NCBI GenBank assembly: GCA_030867875.1
Contig: JAOWCC010000577.1
Coordinates: forward strand, 159,050,431 to 159,114,430
DNA from: Actinernus sp. WN-2022
Lineage: Eukaryota > Cnidaria > Anthozoa > Actiniaria > Actinernidae
Length of the DNA: 64,000 nucleotides
Direction of reading: 5' to 3'
A program made the translations under genes and the position numbers. Numbering within the stretch: position 1 is the first letter of the stretch; the number at the start of each line of letters is the position of its first letter. A model generated the notes under the pieces. The model ran no database searches. It was not told the DNA's origin and was given only the letters and a program-made list of their open reading frames with translations. Shown piece after piece: positions 45,601 to 59,700 of this stretch.

Positions 45601-48600
45601 AGTGTTGACCACTCAGAATCATTGATATATTCCATGTTATTGTTTGCTGTAAAATAGTCGCTTTTTCGCGCGAATCTTGATCTCATCTGCTTACACAATG
45701 TATTTCTTGTCGTTTTTGCCTGAAATTTACTCAAATGGATAAGTTTTTAGTGAAATCTGCTGGAATTTCTTCCGAGAAAAAAAAACGAGCCCATCTACCG
45801 ACTAAAATTACAGCTTCGTAAGTGTGCAGAAGAGAGTTTTTTTCTCCTTAGACCATGTATAATCGCATAATTTGCCGCATAATGAGCCCTGAATTGCCGC
45901 ATAATGAGCCCTGAATTGCCGCATAATTTCCGATTTTTTTTATCGCACTTTATAGGAGGCCCTGTATATGTACACCTTCTCTGTATTATTAATAATACAT
46001 TTTAACATTTCCATTTCAAACTGACTGACAAAGGTTTTTTTGAAATATCAGACTGTATATTACATATTTTAAAAGTTGCTACACCAGTTACACTCCATCC
46101 ACCTGTTGTAACACTAGGAGTCATACATGTGTTAGAGTATTCCCTGTTGTGCTTGCAAGAATTAGTGTGCAAATATATTTTGAAAGAAGCAACATGAAAA
46201 ATCATCTTCTATCTGTATTTTAAACACATGTACAGTGTGCATTGCATCTAATGTCAATGCATATAAGACTCACAGTAGTATAAAATTCGTTCATAAAATT
46301 TGTATACTTTGTGGAAAACCGTACAATATAGCACCAAAGAGCAAGTAGAAGAAAGGATTGCTGCATTGTCTTCCCAAACAGCCTCCACGGCACCAAAAGC
46401 ACAAACTGATGGAGCATCTAAAAATGGGCCAAATGGAGTTGACCATCAGACTCTCACTACGACATCACAGGGTGGGGTATGGGAGGATGTCAATGAGCTA
46501 CTTGTTCTTGAAGATGGTAAGTAAACTATGTATATTCAGTTGTAACATTACTGTCTTGATCTTACAGTAATTGGTGATTGGGATGCATGGATATTCCATA
46601 TTTAAGGAGTATAATTAACAAATGCCACAAATAATTTAAACAAATAATAATATTATTACTGTACAGCTACTCGAACCTGGCCTGCCTGAAGAAAGTTGAC
46701 CAAACAAAAATTGAAAGAATAAGAAACGTTTGTATGGATTGGAGGGACGCTTGTCCTATATATAGCTCCAATCCATACAAACATCTCTTATTTTGCAATT
46801 TTTGCAAGCTTGCTTTTCAGTTTCTATTATTTTACTAAATCATGCTCAAACTTTAGCCTCCTCCGCAGCCATCTCTAAGTATCGGAAAAAATGCAGAAAA
46901 ATCATGTGACTCCAGGAGAGAAGAGGAGGACTGGGGAGGGGAGGAGAGATAAAAATGAATAAAGAGATGCCTGCCAAACATCGATGTGTATGGATATGTC
47001 GCTTCACCCCAAGGACTTGTCACAGGACCCGGGGTACCTTAGGGAGGTAATTGTAACTTCCAAAACTAAACGGGTCCCCTTCAGATAATTTTATAACTCA
47101 ACTCATTGCAGCATTGAGTATGTAAAGGGCTTTGAAGGAAGTTTAGGTGTAGAAATGACAAAATATTGAGGAGGACAAAGAAGATGAAGTTTAATTATAT
47201 AGCAATTTGAGGGCAGCAACTGAAGAATTTCATATCGAAAAGGTGAGAGAAGTTTGAGATTGTTGAACAACCAAACAACTACAGCCACTTTGCACGGGCT
47301 AAATAATAACTGAGGAGATCAAAGATTCCTAGATACATCAAAACAAAAGTCCCCATTAATATATATACAGCAAATTGCAAAAATTATGAGGTGTCCAACT
47401 TTTCAACATATCAACATATCGGGTGCATTGTGGGAACGATTTCCCGTTACTGTCCCGCACTGAAACTGATGCGACAATGGCTACGTATACGTACTGTTAA
47501 TGTCCATCTAAAGGTTTTGGATGTAGTAACTAAATGAAATTTTCCCAGTACTAAACAGCTTTTAAATGTCGTATTTATTTTTAAAAGCATCATCTCAGCA
47601 ATAATCAGCAATAATCTCCGCAGTTATGAGCGCATAGATTATTGTCGCGGTTCGTGACTAGCACGGTAGCTGTTTGGAACGTCTAGCCCAGCTAGCAGAG
47701 TACTAGATGAAATAAATATTTTCTATTATTAGCCTCATTATCTAAGGTGCAGACAATTTCAGTCCTTCTTACGAAAAGCCTTCCAACCTTCACCAACAAT
47801 ATCGGGCCGTGTTCAACAAACAATAACATACAAATGTACAAAGGAGATACTGAAATGTAAATTCAAGGTACACACGAATGTCTAGACTTAGGAAGCAATT
47901 ATTTCTAAATCATTTTGTTTTAATCCAATGGCAAAAGTCGAAGGCCGAAGTCAAAACCTAACTGTGTCCATTCATCCATTTATTCATCCATTTATTATAT
48001 ATATTATATATATAAGTCAAAGTGAATCAAATTTCCATCAAGTGTAAAATAGAGGCAGAGTGGCTTCCAAACGGCACCGCCGACATTTCAGTTGATGTAG
48101 TCGAAAACTGATAAGATATTTCGATTATTCGAAAACCAGCAGAGCAAGAAGAAATGCCAAGACAACTGCTCTGGAACCTGCAAGTGGTAGCTAGATGTTA
48201 TTATATATGGAGCGTACTTAGCCATTTATACCCCACTGCGAAGCTGTGAAAATAACATGTCGGAACCTCAGTTTAAATTACCACATGATACATGCTTGTG
48301 GATTCTTATTTTCCTGGGTTATTTCATATAGTCGCATGTTAGTTTATATGTAAAGTAGATCGAAAAACACTTGTTTATGTTCTGATTGAATCTGGAACTT
48401 TCACAGTTTTAGCGGTTGTGTATGATACACATGAACAAGAGTCATAATATGCAAATTTGTTGTATTTCATACCATGCATGTACATATCGAGAGTGCACGA
48501 CGAAAACCTTTGCAGTTGATTTTGGCAAAAACCTTTGCAATAACCTTACCAACCAAAAGCCATGTCAATTTCAATTTGACCAAAGAAATGGTAACCCCGA

Positions 48601-50696
48601 TTGTGGCCATAAATATTACAACTAAAAGTTGTTTATTTTATTACTTTGTGCTCAGTATAGACTATACATTGCAATTGGCCCAGAAGGGTCAACGCCAGTG
48701 AATGGTACACCATTTTTACAGCAGCTTGAAAACTTGAGCTTCAAATTTTAATATTCCTCAGGGCTTGTGATCTTGCAAGATCTTGAAAGATCTTGCAAGA
48801 TTCTCAACCTGGGAAGCGGCAATAACATATCGATTTTTGGCAGGCCATCTCTCCTTTCTCTCTCTTCTCTCTCGGCTCAAATCTCCCTCTCTTTTCTTTA
48901 CCTGCCACAGGGAGCCCATATATAATCTGATTTCTTTGAAAATTAGAGATCAGCCTTCAACTTGGTATTCTTACTAATTCAAGGTGCTCTTTCTTATGGC
49001 GAGGTTTATTTGTTGAAAATGTCTTGTTACTGATCACACATTAATTTACTTCAAGAAAAAAATTGCTCACTCTCAAATAAACACCCTCATGAATAAGTGC
49101 CACCCCTCCCCCCCCCCCCCCCCCCCTCCAGATACAGAAAATCCATCCAAACAGTATTCAGCCAAACGTTGGTGATGGGTGTCCCTGATATGCAAATATT
49201 AGGTAGTTATCAGAAGTGATATGAGCATGTTCTCGCGACATTCAAATGTGAATGAAGTTACAAAATGGTATTCTTTGAAAATAACACTGTCTTGGCACGT
49301 TACCCTGGGTACCAGAGGTTCTACTGTCCCATTCGCAAAAGTTAGGCGCCGAGGAGCGAAGCGACGAGAGTCGAGGAGCGAAGCGACGATAACCTCTGGT
49401 GGCACGGATAGCCAATCTCACTTCCATGTTCGAACTAGTATCACATTTCTCGAATAACCGGTTTTGCAGTCATGACGTCTGTTAGCTGTCAAATACATGT
49501 TTACACTTTCCGCACCACTGATTTGCGCTACACGTGCCGACTACTTGTGTGTTCGAAATTCAGATGATGCAAAAGACTCCACTGAAACCTGGACTGAAAC
49601 CTGCTTTATAGCGAACATGCCTTGATTCCTCGACTCTCCAGCTCTCTAATGTGTGATTCCACAAGTGAATTTAAAGGACACGCAACTATAACAGTGGCTT
49701 TCTGAGGACAATGCAGACCACGAATCGAACGCTACGCGGGAATCATTTCAAACACCAAAGACTTTCCCCAACCAGTAAGCAGCACAGCAAAAACATCTTC
49801 TGCATGAATTTCAAAATTGACTCATCTTGTTGAGGTTTGAGATTTTCGATCTCTGGGAAAAGTGACTTTGAATGTTACAGAATTAAACTGCTTCAGAGAA
49901 ATGCTTTTGCATGGAGTCTTCTGTCGTCATCTTGATTAAATGTAAATCCAAAACCGGTTTTTCGTTCGCTAAGTTATCTAGCCAATCATATCGACGGATA
50001 TCATTCCTAATTATAACTAACCAATAATAAGCCTGGTACAAATTCTGTACCAAATTCGAACATGGAAGTGAGATTGGCTATCTGTGCCACCAGAGGTTAT
50101 CGTCGCTTCGCTCCTCGGCGCCTAACTTTAGCGAATGGAGACAGTAGAACCTCTGGTATTGGCACGTAGGATGGTACTGTGAATTGTGATTGATCTTCTT
50201 TGACTTCCTCCCTCCCCCCCCCCCCCCCCCCCAAAAAAAAAAAAAGAAAAGAAAGAGCTCAGTTTTTAATAAACGCCCCAGGCATTTATTTGAGTAAATA
50301 TGATAAAAAATTAATATATACATGTCACATGAAACACTATGAGCTCAACATATTTTTTCTGGCAATGAAACTGGCACACGTTCTTACATGTAGGATGCTC
50401 ACCTAGTTTATATGAAATATTAATAATAGATTAACAATTTTTTCAATCTCAAATCTTAATTTGGTGTAATTAAGTTTTTCTGAAGGAAACTTTTTATTAC
50501 TGTTTGTTGTATTAGGTGTGAAAATGTTCTTCGTCAGTGAACAGGGACATGTGACGACCATACCTCGACCACAGACACTACGTGCTTATCAGTTTGTCAA
50601 GTATGAAGAAGGTATTAACATCAGACTGAGAAAGATACCAGTGACTCTTATATGAACATGTTACACAGTGTTCTATTTAACAATTAGACCTGCAGC

Positions 50697-50729
<33 letters not shown>

Positions 50730-53700
50730 GCAGCCAAATGGGCTATTTACATCGTAGCCCATGAGGGCAAGAGGTCTAATTGTTTTAGTATAAACTAAAA
50801 TAAAAGTTCTGAATGGGTTAATTTAAGAGTATGCTGTGCAAGAAGAGTATATAGTAACACTGTAAGTACGTTTTTTAATTCAAAAATTAAAAACTTGCTT
50901 CAGACCACCATTTGTCAATATTAACCAGTTGACATGCCTTAATTGTTGACTGGGATTCATTTCTGTATCTTAGCATCAACATGGCCACACCAGCTTTTTT
51001 ATGCAGTAAATGCACTGTTTTCATGTATAAATGGTGGTCCCTTGTAAAATTTATTAATAACTTTTAAGGATGCTAACCAATCCAAATGCAGCCTGGATAC
51101 CTGATTCTGTAAGTACAGTATCCTGTAAATCTGATACAGGAATTATTTGCTTGCAAATAGGGATTTTACATGTATGCCCATATCCCCTCTATTATATTTT
51201 CTTGTAATTTTACGATCATGCATAGATCGATGATGTGTGGTACAATATGTGGCACCTTGGGGAGCAGGCAAGCATTTTGTTTTAGATATTTGAGTAAAGG
51301 CTTTAATTATAAGGCATAATTAAAGAATATTATTAATTAAGCTAGCTTTTTTAAAGTGCCTATGTATCGAAATTTCATTTGAAAGCCCTTTCAAAGTGAG
51401 GAGGGTAGCATATTCTGTTTGTCAATATCTCATCTTCAGGTTTTTACAATATGCAAATAAATGAACTCAGTGATCAATGTCATTTGATCAGCCTGTAAAT
51501 AGTGGGTAAAAACCATTCAAACTTTGCACACATGATACCAAGGAAAATACACATCAATGTGCTAATTGTGACATTGCCATAGAAACACTCTTGGTCCCAG
51601 GCTCCTTTTCACATTGAAGATAAAATTACAATTCTTGTTTCTGTTATAGAAAGTAATTTGCTTTAATTACACTCGTTCTCAATAACACGTGCAGGTTCGA
51701 AATTGAATTTCCAACGGAAAACGTCAATTTGGTGGATGTCACTCAACTATATTTCTATGGCAACACTGGTCTGCATGCTAAATAAAACGTCGCCATACAA
51801 CTCCCAGATGTGGAGGAAACACAAATAGTGTAGGAGGTCAACGAAATCGTAAGTGATTTGAGGCGACATAGGTAGAGATATGGCGGATACTAAGCCGAAA
51901 AACGATTGTTATTTGCTTGAATTCCTCACCGAAATGTCAGTCGAGAGTGGAGAGCATTGCCGATAATCCGTTAAAAAAAAAAAATTGCCCTGTCGAATGT
52001 TGTATCCATGCCTGGAGCTCGTCGAGGTAGAGCTCGAGGGTATTGCTCGATAAGACCTCTTATAAGGAGCATATCTGCAACTGGATGAATAAAAATAACT
52101 ATAATTATTTTTCCAAGACCTTTGAAGCTATATTTATATAAACAATCAGATTTCTTATACACAAACCGCTCGCTCACACATAAAGTTTATGCGATTTCCC
52201 TATTTTGATCTTATACACAAACCGTTCGCTCACACATAAAGTTTATGTGATTTCCCTATTTTGATCTTTAATACACAAACCGCTCGCTCATGATCACACA
52301 TAAAGTTTATGCGATTTCCCTATTTTGATCTTATACACAAACCGCTCGCTCATGATCACACCTAAGTTTATGCGATTTCCCTATTAAAATTTTTGATCTT
52401 CTACACAAACCGCTCGCTCACACATAAAGTTTAAGCGATTTCCCTATTTTGATCTTATACACAAACCGCTCGCTCACACATAAAGTTTATGTGATTTCCC
52501 TATTTTGATCTTTAATACACAAACCGCTCGCTCATGATCACACATAAAGTTTATGCGATTTCCCTATTTTGATCTTATACACAAACCGCTCGCTCATGAT
52601 CACACCTAAGTTTATGCGATTTCCCTATTAAAATTTTTGATCTTCTACACAAACCGCTCGCTCACACATAAAGTTTAAGCGATTTCCCTATTTTGATCTT
52701 ATACACAAACCGCTCGCTCACACATAAAGTTTATGTGATTTCCCTATTTTGCAAACCCTTGGCTCTAAGCATGATTACTCTCCATCTAAGCGACTTTGGG
52801 AAAGACTTTGCCATGTTTATAAAATGCTAGTTTCCCGAATTTACTCACACAACGGTTCACTTCAAACTCCATGGAAACCGTTTGATTGACATCCACCAGA
52901 AACGACTTCGAAGTCAGGAGTTTCGTTTCGAACCTGCACGTGTTATTGAGAACGATCAGTGTAACCACTTATACAAATTGGCCTACATTGTTCCAAGTTG
53001 TCTGGAGTGATTACCCACAGCAGTAAATAATTATTGACAATTATTGTGTTTAATAAAGGAGAAATTAGGTAATTGTATTTCCACATGGAAGAAGCCTGGG
53101 GCCAAGAGTGTTTCTATGGTAATGTCATAATTAGCACAGTGATGTGTATTTTCCTTAGTACCACACATGATTGTGCAAAGTTTAATTTTTTTTTACCCAC
53201 TATTTGCAGAGATATTCATCATTTTGTTATTTTTCTCCAGGCTTTTGTCCATCAAATGACATATATTACAGTTCATCTCTGCATTTCTATGTTGCAAAAA
53301 CCTGAATATCTCTGGAATGAAAAAAGATATTGACAAATCGAAAACACCCCCCTAACTCATTTTGAAAGGGCTTTCAAATGAAATAAACTTAATTTTTGAT
53401 TTGTAGGCACTTTAAAGTGGCTATGAAACAAATTTTTTGTCATTAAAATTAAAATCCCATTTGAAAGTCTTTTTGGAAATGAGGATGAATGGTGTTTAAA
53501 AATATTGCTTGTCATTATCTCATCGTTCCAGAGATATTAGCGTTTTTAGAATATGCAAATTAGATTATCTGTGGTCAATGCCATTGGGTGGACACAGCCA
53601 TGAGGACAAATAACAAATGAAGAAACTTTGTACATGTATGGTGCCAGGGAAAATGCACATCATTATGCAAACTAAGATGTTACTATGGTAACTCTCTAGG

Positions 53701-56700
53701 CCCCAGGCTCTTTTCACCTGGAACCTAAAATTGCAGTTTTTATGACTGTTATACAAAATAATTCACTTTAAGCCACTTGCATACAATGCTTACACTATAC
53801 CAAACCTTCTGATATGTCCACGGTAGAAATAATATTTTTGGCAAAGGATGAATTAGGAAATTTATTTTCCTCATTGAATGAGCTTGGGGCCTACAGTGTT
53901 ACCATGGTAACATCTTAATTTGCATAAAGATGTGCGTTTTCCCTAGTACCATATGTGTGCAAAGTTTCAATTGTTTTTACTGACTATTTGCAGAGATATT
54001 CTTCATTTGTTCTTTGTCCTCACGACTGTGTCCAACTAATGACGTCATAGATAATCTAATTTTCATATTCTAAAAACTTTAATATCTCTGGAACGAGATG
54101 AGATATTGACAAGTAATAAACACCATCCTTCCTCATTTCAAAAGGATTTTCAAATGGGATCGTTATTCTAACGACAAAAATTTTGTTTCATTATAGGCAC
54201 TTTAAGTATTATGTACCTAAATTACAATTCTGTATCAGGTACAATACCACTTTATAAATAGACTAGAGTTATTAGTATGAGGGTCCATAAAGTATCAAAG
54301 TAAAACTCCTGTATTAAAGCATAAAGCCTGTCCCACAAGTATGGGACCTGTTTTTGTGCATGCACACTGCACATGACTGAGCCAGCTAACACACTGTTCA
54401 CCCAATGCCAGGCTAGTCATTGTTGAGTGGGAGTGTTGTATCGGCCTATACAATCACGAGCCAAATCACAAATCAGTTCTGTACCAAACAAAATTAATGC
54501 TAAGCGACTGAATATTTAATCAGTTAGAACTGTATGTGGGTTTACAGTGGTATTCATGTGACTTGAATGCTGCATTTGGATTGGTTAGCACCCATATGAA
54601 TTATTCATGAATTTTACAAATACTCATACAGATCATCTGCCCATATTGTGTCTATTACTTTAAGAAAGTTATTACTATTAGTAAAAAACATATTTATTTT
54701 TATAGATGTTTCTAAATTTTTGTTCCTGTAATTTTTTTTAAACTAACAATATTGAAGTCTAACATACATCTACATGTTTTCTAATTGTTATTAGGCTGTC
54801 CCCACCCACCAGCTTTCCTTCAGTGCAGTGGTTGGATGTTCCCTATGGTTCCTAAGAGGTCTCCCGTACTCAACACAGAACCACATACCTACATGTTCCC
54901 AGATATCACTATTGACATGAACAGACCATCCTCGGCAGCACGGCACCAGGGACCATTTGCTTCAGTAGGCCTGATTATTAACCCACACATTACCCCAGCA
55001 GAGCTGAGCAGATTTGAGAGGATACTGAAGTGCTATACTGACTATCATCACTACACACCCACCCCTATGGAATACAGCGAGATGAATGTCAGTCAAACAA
55101 GTAGACAGGAGGTAGCTGGTAAGTACATATACTCTACTTGTGGGGAGCTGCTGGGTCACTGGTGTATTGCATAAAACCGCTTGCCTCTCAATAGCACTGT
55201 GGCCCAAGAATCTTGGGCCAAGATCGATACCAGGATGTGGCGTCATATGTGTATGTGAGTTAAGTTTGTTGATACTCGCCCATGTTCCAAGAGGTTTTCT
55301 CTGGGTTCTCCGGTTTTCCTCCCTCCATAAAATGTTGAGCATTGAGTGCAGATAATATATGAATGTACATGTAGCAAGGAGTGTGTTTGGAATGAGTCTC
55401 TGAGACATTAGTAGCTTACATTTAGCATACATGTATCTTTCTAGAGGCCTTATCAACCTTGTTCATCCAAGGATTAACAAAATATTTAACTTTAACTAAC
55501 TTTTTTAACTCTAAGAGCCACGTTAGCACCAAGTTTTGATGGTTGATGTATTTAACTTGATGTAAACCCTGAATTTTAAATTGTTACTATTATTTTTAGG
55601 TTTAATAAGTTTAATTTCCATACCTATGAGGACTTAAATCGAGAAGAGCCTAATGGATCGAGGCTCAAGCCTGCATCAAGCAAGCATTCAGACAGTCATT
55701 TTCATGCTCGGCAATTTAAAGTTGTTTCTTTGGTTTTAACACAATGCAATACTTTAACTTTTCGAGAGGTCCTAACTCAATTCCATGCATGTGCACTTGA
55801 CCATACTTGTAAATAACGACTCGATTTGCCTCCTCGTCGGCTCGGCTTCTTAATCTGTTTTACAGTTTAAACACAGTGACATCAGCTTATGTACGCACCG
55901 TGTGTATATACATATAATTATTATTGTGTCTACTGCTGCTTAAGAAGCTTGTAGACACTATGTTATTATAATTGTTGTTATTATTTTATTAGTAATTCAT
56001 CGATAACTGTAGTAAATGTATTTCATTATTTCAACTGAAACGGACATGAAATCAAAATATTTTGTTTTAGTACACGTGTAACCGCATGTATAATCAATAT
56101 TACTGTAGGTGTCCATGTTGGTGAAGGGAGAGGTTATTATTCAGAACCACCACCTGCCTTTGAGCCATCAACAGCAGTACATCCATCAGCTGGAGCTGTG
56201 TCCATTAGAGGAAGGGAAATATTGGACGAGGATGAGGTACAGATAACAAATACATTTACGTGAAATTAGATAATAAACTATAGTAATGATAAACGTTATA
56301 TATTTAGACACAGAAATCCATACAGGCTTGCGCTGATGTGTATAACTAATACTAACAATAATATAAATTATTAAATTATCTAGCTAAAAATAGTTACTAC
56401 TAATAAATGGTAATGATACTAGAGTCGGCGGCGATGTAGTTCCACTAAATTAACTAAATTTAGTACTAATTTAGTTTGCGTCACCCAATATGAAATTTCA
56501 TGTGAAGCATGAAATTTCATGTGCCAACGGTCTTCAGATCCGGGGGAGACGTTGACTCACGGAATCGTCTAGACTAGTATACTTTTGTATGGGATAAACG
56601 GTTTTATTTTCACCTTAAGTTTATGTTCACCCCCCTGATTTCGCTGTGACCGTTACACTAATTTAGGTGTCGTCAACTAAATGTTAACTGATTTAGTTAA

Positions 56701-59700
56701 ATTTATTTAAATCGTCAACACCGATGTTGTATGGAGCGACTCTAACTAATGAAATAAGTCTAGACGTAGGCGTCTAGTCATAAAATTGATATTAAATTAT
56801 AGTAAATAGTTATGTTAGTATACGGCATGCCGTGACGTTGAAATGGACAGTGCTAGTAGAGTAGATTTCGTATGAGTGGACAGGTTACGGCAATGACTTA
56901 CAGCACGGTTATTGTACGACATGCTGAGATGTTGAAATGGACAGTGCTGGTAGAGTAGATTTCGTATGAGTAGACAGGTTACGGCAATGACTTACAGCAC
57001 GGTTACTGTACGGCATGCCGTGATGTTGAAATGGACAGTGCTGGTAGAGTAGATTTCGTATGAGTAGACAGGTTACGGCAATGACTTACAGCACGGTTAC
57101 TGTACGGCATGCCGTGATGTTGAAATGGACAGTGCTGGTAGAGTAGATTTCGTATGAGTAGACAGGTTACGGCAATGACTTACAGCACGGTTACTGTACG
57201 ACATGCCGTGATGTTGAAATGGACAGTGCTGGTAGAGTAGATTTCGTATGAGTGGACAGGTTAGGGCAATGACTTACAGCACGGTTACTGTACGACATGC
57301 CGTGACGTTGAAATGGACAGTGCTGGTAGAGTAGATTTCGTATGAGTGGACAGGTTAGGGCAATGACCGGCTTACAGCACGGTTACTGTACGGCATGCCG
57401 TGATGTTGAAATGGACAGTGCTGGTAGAGTAGATTTCGTATGAGTAGACAGGTTACGGCAATGACTTACAGCACGGTTACTGTACGGCATGCCGTGATGT
57501 TGAAATGGACAGTGCTGGTAGAGTAGATTTCGTATGAGTAGACAGGTTACGGCAATGACTTACAGCACGGTTACTGTACGGCATGCCGTGATGTTGAAAT
57601 GGACAGTGCTGGTAGAGTAGATTTCGTATGAGTGGACAGGTTAGGGCAATGACTTACAGCACGGTTACTGTACGACATGCCGTGACGTTGAAATGGACAG
57701 TGCTGGTAGAGTAGATTTCGTATGAGTGGACAGGTTATGGCAATGACTTACAGCACGGTTACTGTACGACATGCTGAGATGTTGAAATGGACAGTGCTGG
57801 TAGAGTAGATTTCGTATGAGTGGACAGGTTAGGGCAATGACTTACGGCACGGTTACTGTACGACAAATGATGCCGTGATGTTGAAATGGACAGTGCTGGT
57901 AGAGTAGATTTCGTATGAGTGGACAGGTTACGGCAATGACTTACGGCACGGTTACTGTACGACATGCCGTGACGTTGAAATGGACAGTGCTGGTAGAGTA
58001 GATTTCGTATGAGTGGACAGGTTACGGCAATGACTTACAGCACGGTTACTGTACGACATGCCGTGACGTTGAAATGGACAGTGCTGGTAGAGTAGATTTC
58101 ATATAAGTGGACAGGTTACGGCAATGACTTACAGCACGGTTACTGTACGACATGCCGTGACGTTGAAATGGACAGTGCTGGTAGAGTAGATTTCGTATGA
58201 GTGGACAGCTTACGACAATGACTTACAGCACGGTTACTGTACGACATGCCGTGACGTTGAAATGGACAGTGCTGGTAGAGTAGATTTCGTATGAGTGGAC
58301 AGCTTACGACAATGACTTACAGCACGGTTACTGTACGACATGCCGTGACGTTGAAATGGACAGTGCTGGTAGAGTAGATTTCGTATAAGTGGACAGGTTA
58401 GGGCAATGACTTACAGCACGGTTACTGTACGACATGCCGTGACGTTGAAATGGACAGTGCTGGTAGAGTAGATTTCGTATGAGTGGACAGGTTATGGCAA
58501 TGACTTACAGCACGGTTACTGTACGACATGCCGTGACGTTGAAATGGACAGTGCTCAGGTAGAGTAGATTTCGTATGAGTGGACAGGTTACGGCAATGAC
58601 TTACAGCACGGTTACTGTACGACATGCCGTGACATTGAAATGGCTTCCTTATATTGTTTTTGTCCTTCTGACCCAATCAAATCACAGAGTTACGGTACAG
58701 TAAGTTACAGTACGGTTACGGTAAGGCTACGGACATGCTTTGTTTGCCCTACTCGTACGAAATCCGCTCAACACTCTCATCCAGCAGGTGGTATATGTAC
58801 TTGTGCATCATTCGATTCCTATTTTATACAATAACCAGTGCGAATGTGCGCTCGATCTGATTGGTCGATACCTGATGCACAGATGACGTCACGTTTTGTA
58901 TGACATCATTTCGTATCCCCTTTTTCCGCTAGTTATTGTATAAAATAACATATGTCCTCTTATATGTGCACAGATGACGTCAAGACATGACGAGAAGAAC
59001 AGTCACACCACTCGACTGCGTCTCGTGACGAACATCTTTATTCTCGTCACGTATTTATGTCATTCTGTATCTATTACTTGTCAAATTCGTTAATAATGCA
59101 TGTATACAGAAGCTAGACACGCGGCAAAATGACATGTTTGTTACATTGACACGAACAACGAGACGGTGGAACTGTATGTTTGAACTAGCAAGAAAACTAA
59201 TGAGATCTTCAGTTATCGTTATCCGTTATAAGGGGTAGTTCAATAAATATTTTTCACTTCTATTTTACTGGCCATTAATAATGTACTTACGTGAGATTGA
59301 CGGTGCCTACGCTGCAATTGTATTTTTTACAGGAAAAGATGAGTTGGGGTGAAAAAGTGTCCAAGGTATTGTGCCGTTATCATGCTCTTTTGTACCCTAG
59401 TATTAAATTATGGATAACTTATGGTTTAGTCGCGAATCAGGGCCTAATATTTTGACAATATGCACTGATATCTAGCTACCAGTTATTTGCCGATGCCGAA
59501 GACAGAGGCAAATAACTGGTAGCGAGACACAGACAATTCATCATATTTTGCGATAGCCGGAGTTCCAATAATTGTTTTATTATTCAGTACTTTGGGCATC
59601 CAAAATGCTCGCAATTTCCTCCTCTGAACATTCTGGAAACCGAGCAGCCATGTTGGGATTTGTTGTTGAATAGCACTGCGCATGCTCACAACAATATCTG

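Noticed and set aside
56821..58642. A CRISPR-like array
   Set aside because: The 94-bp units are contiguous with no distinct spacers, in a metazoan intron; this is a satellite.
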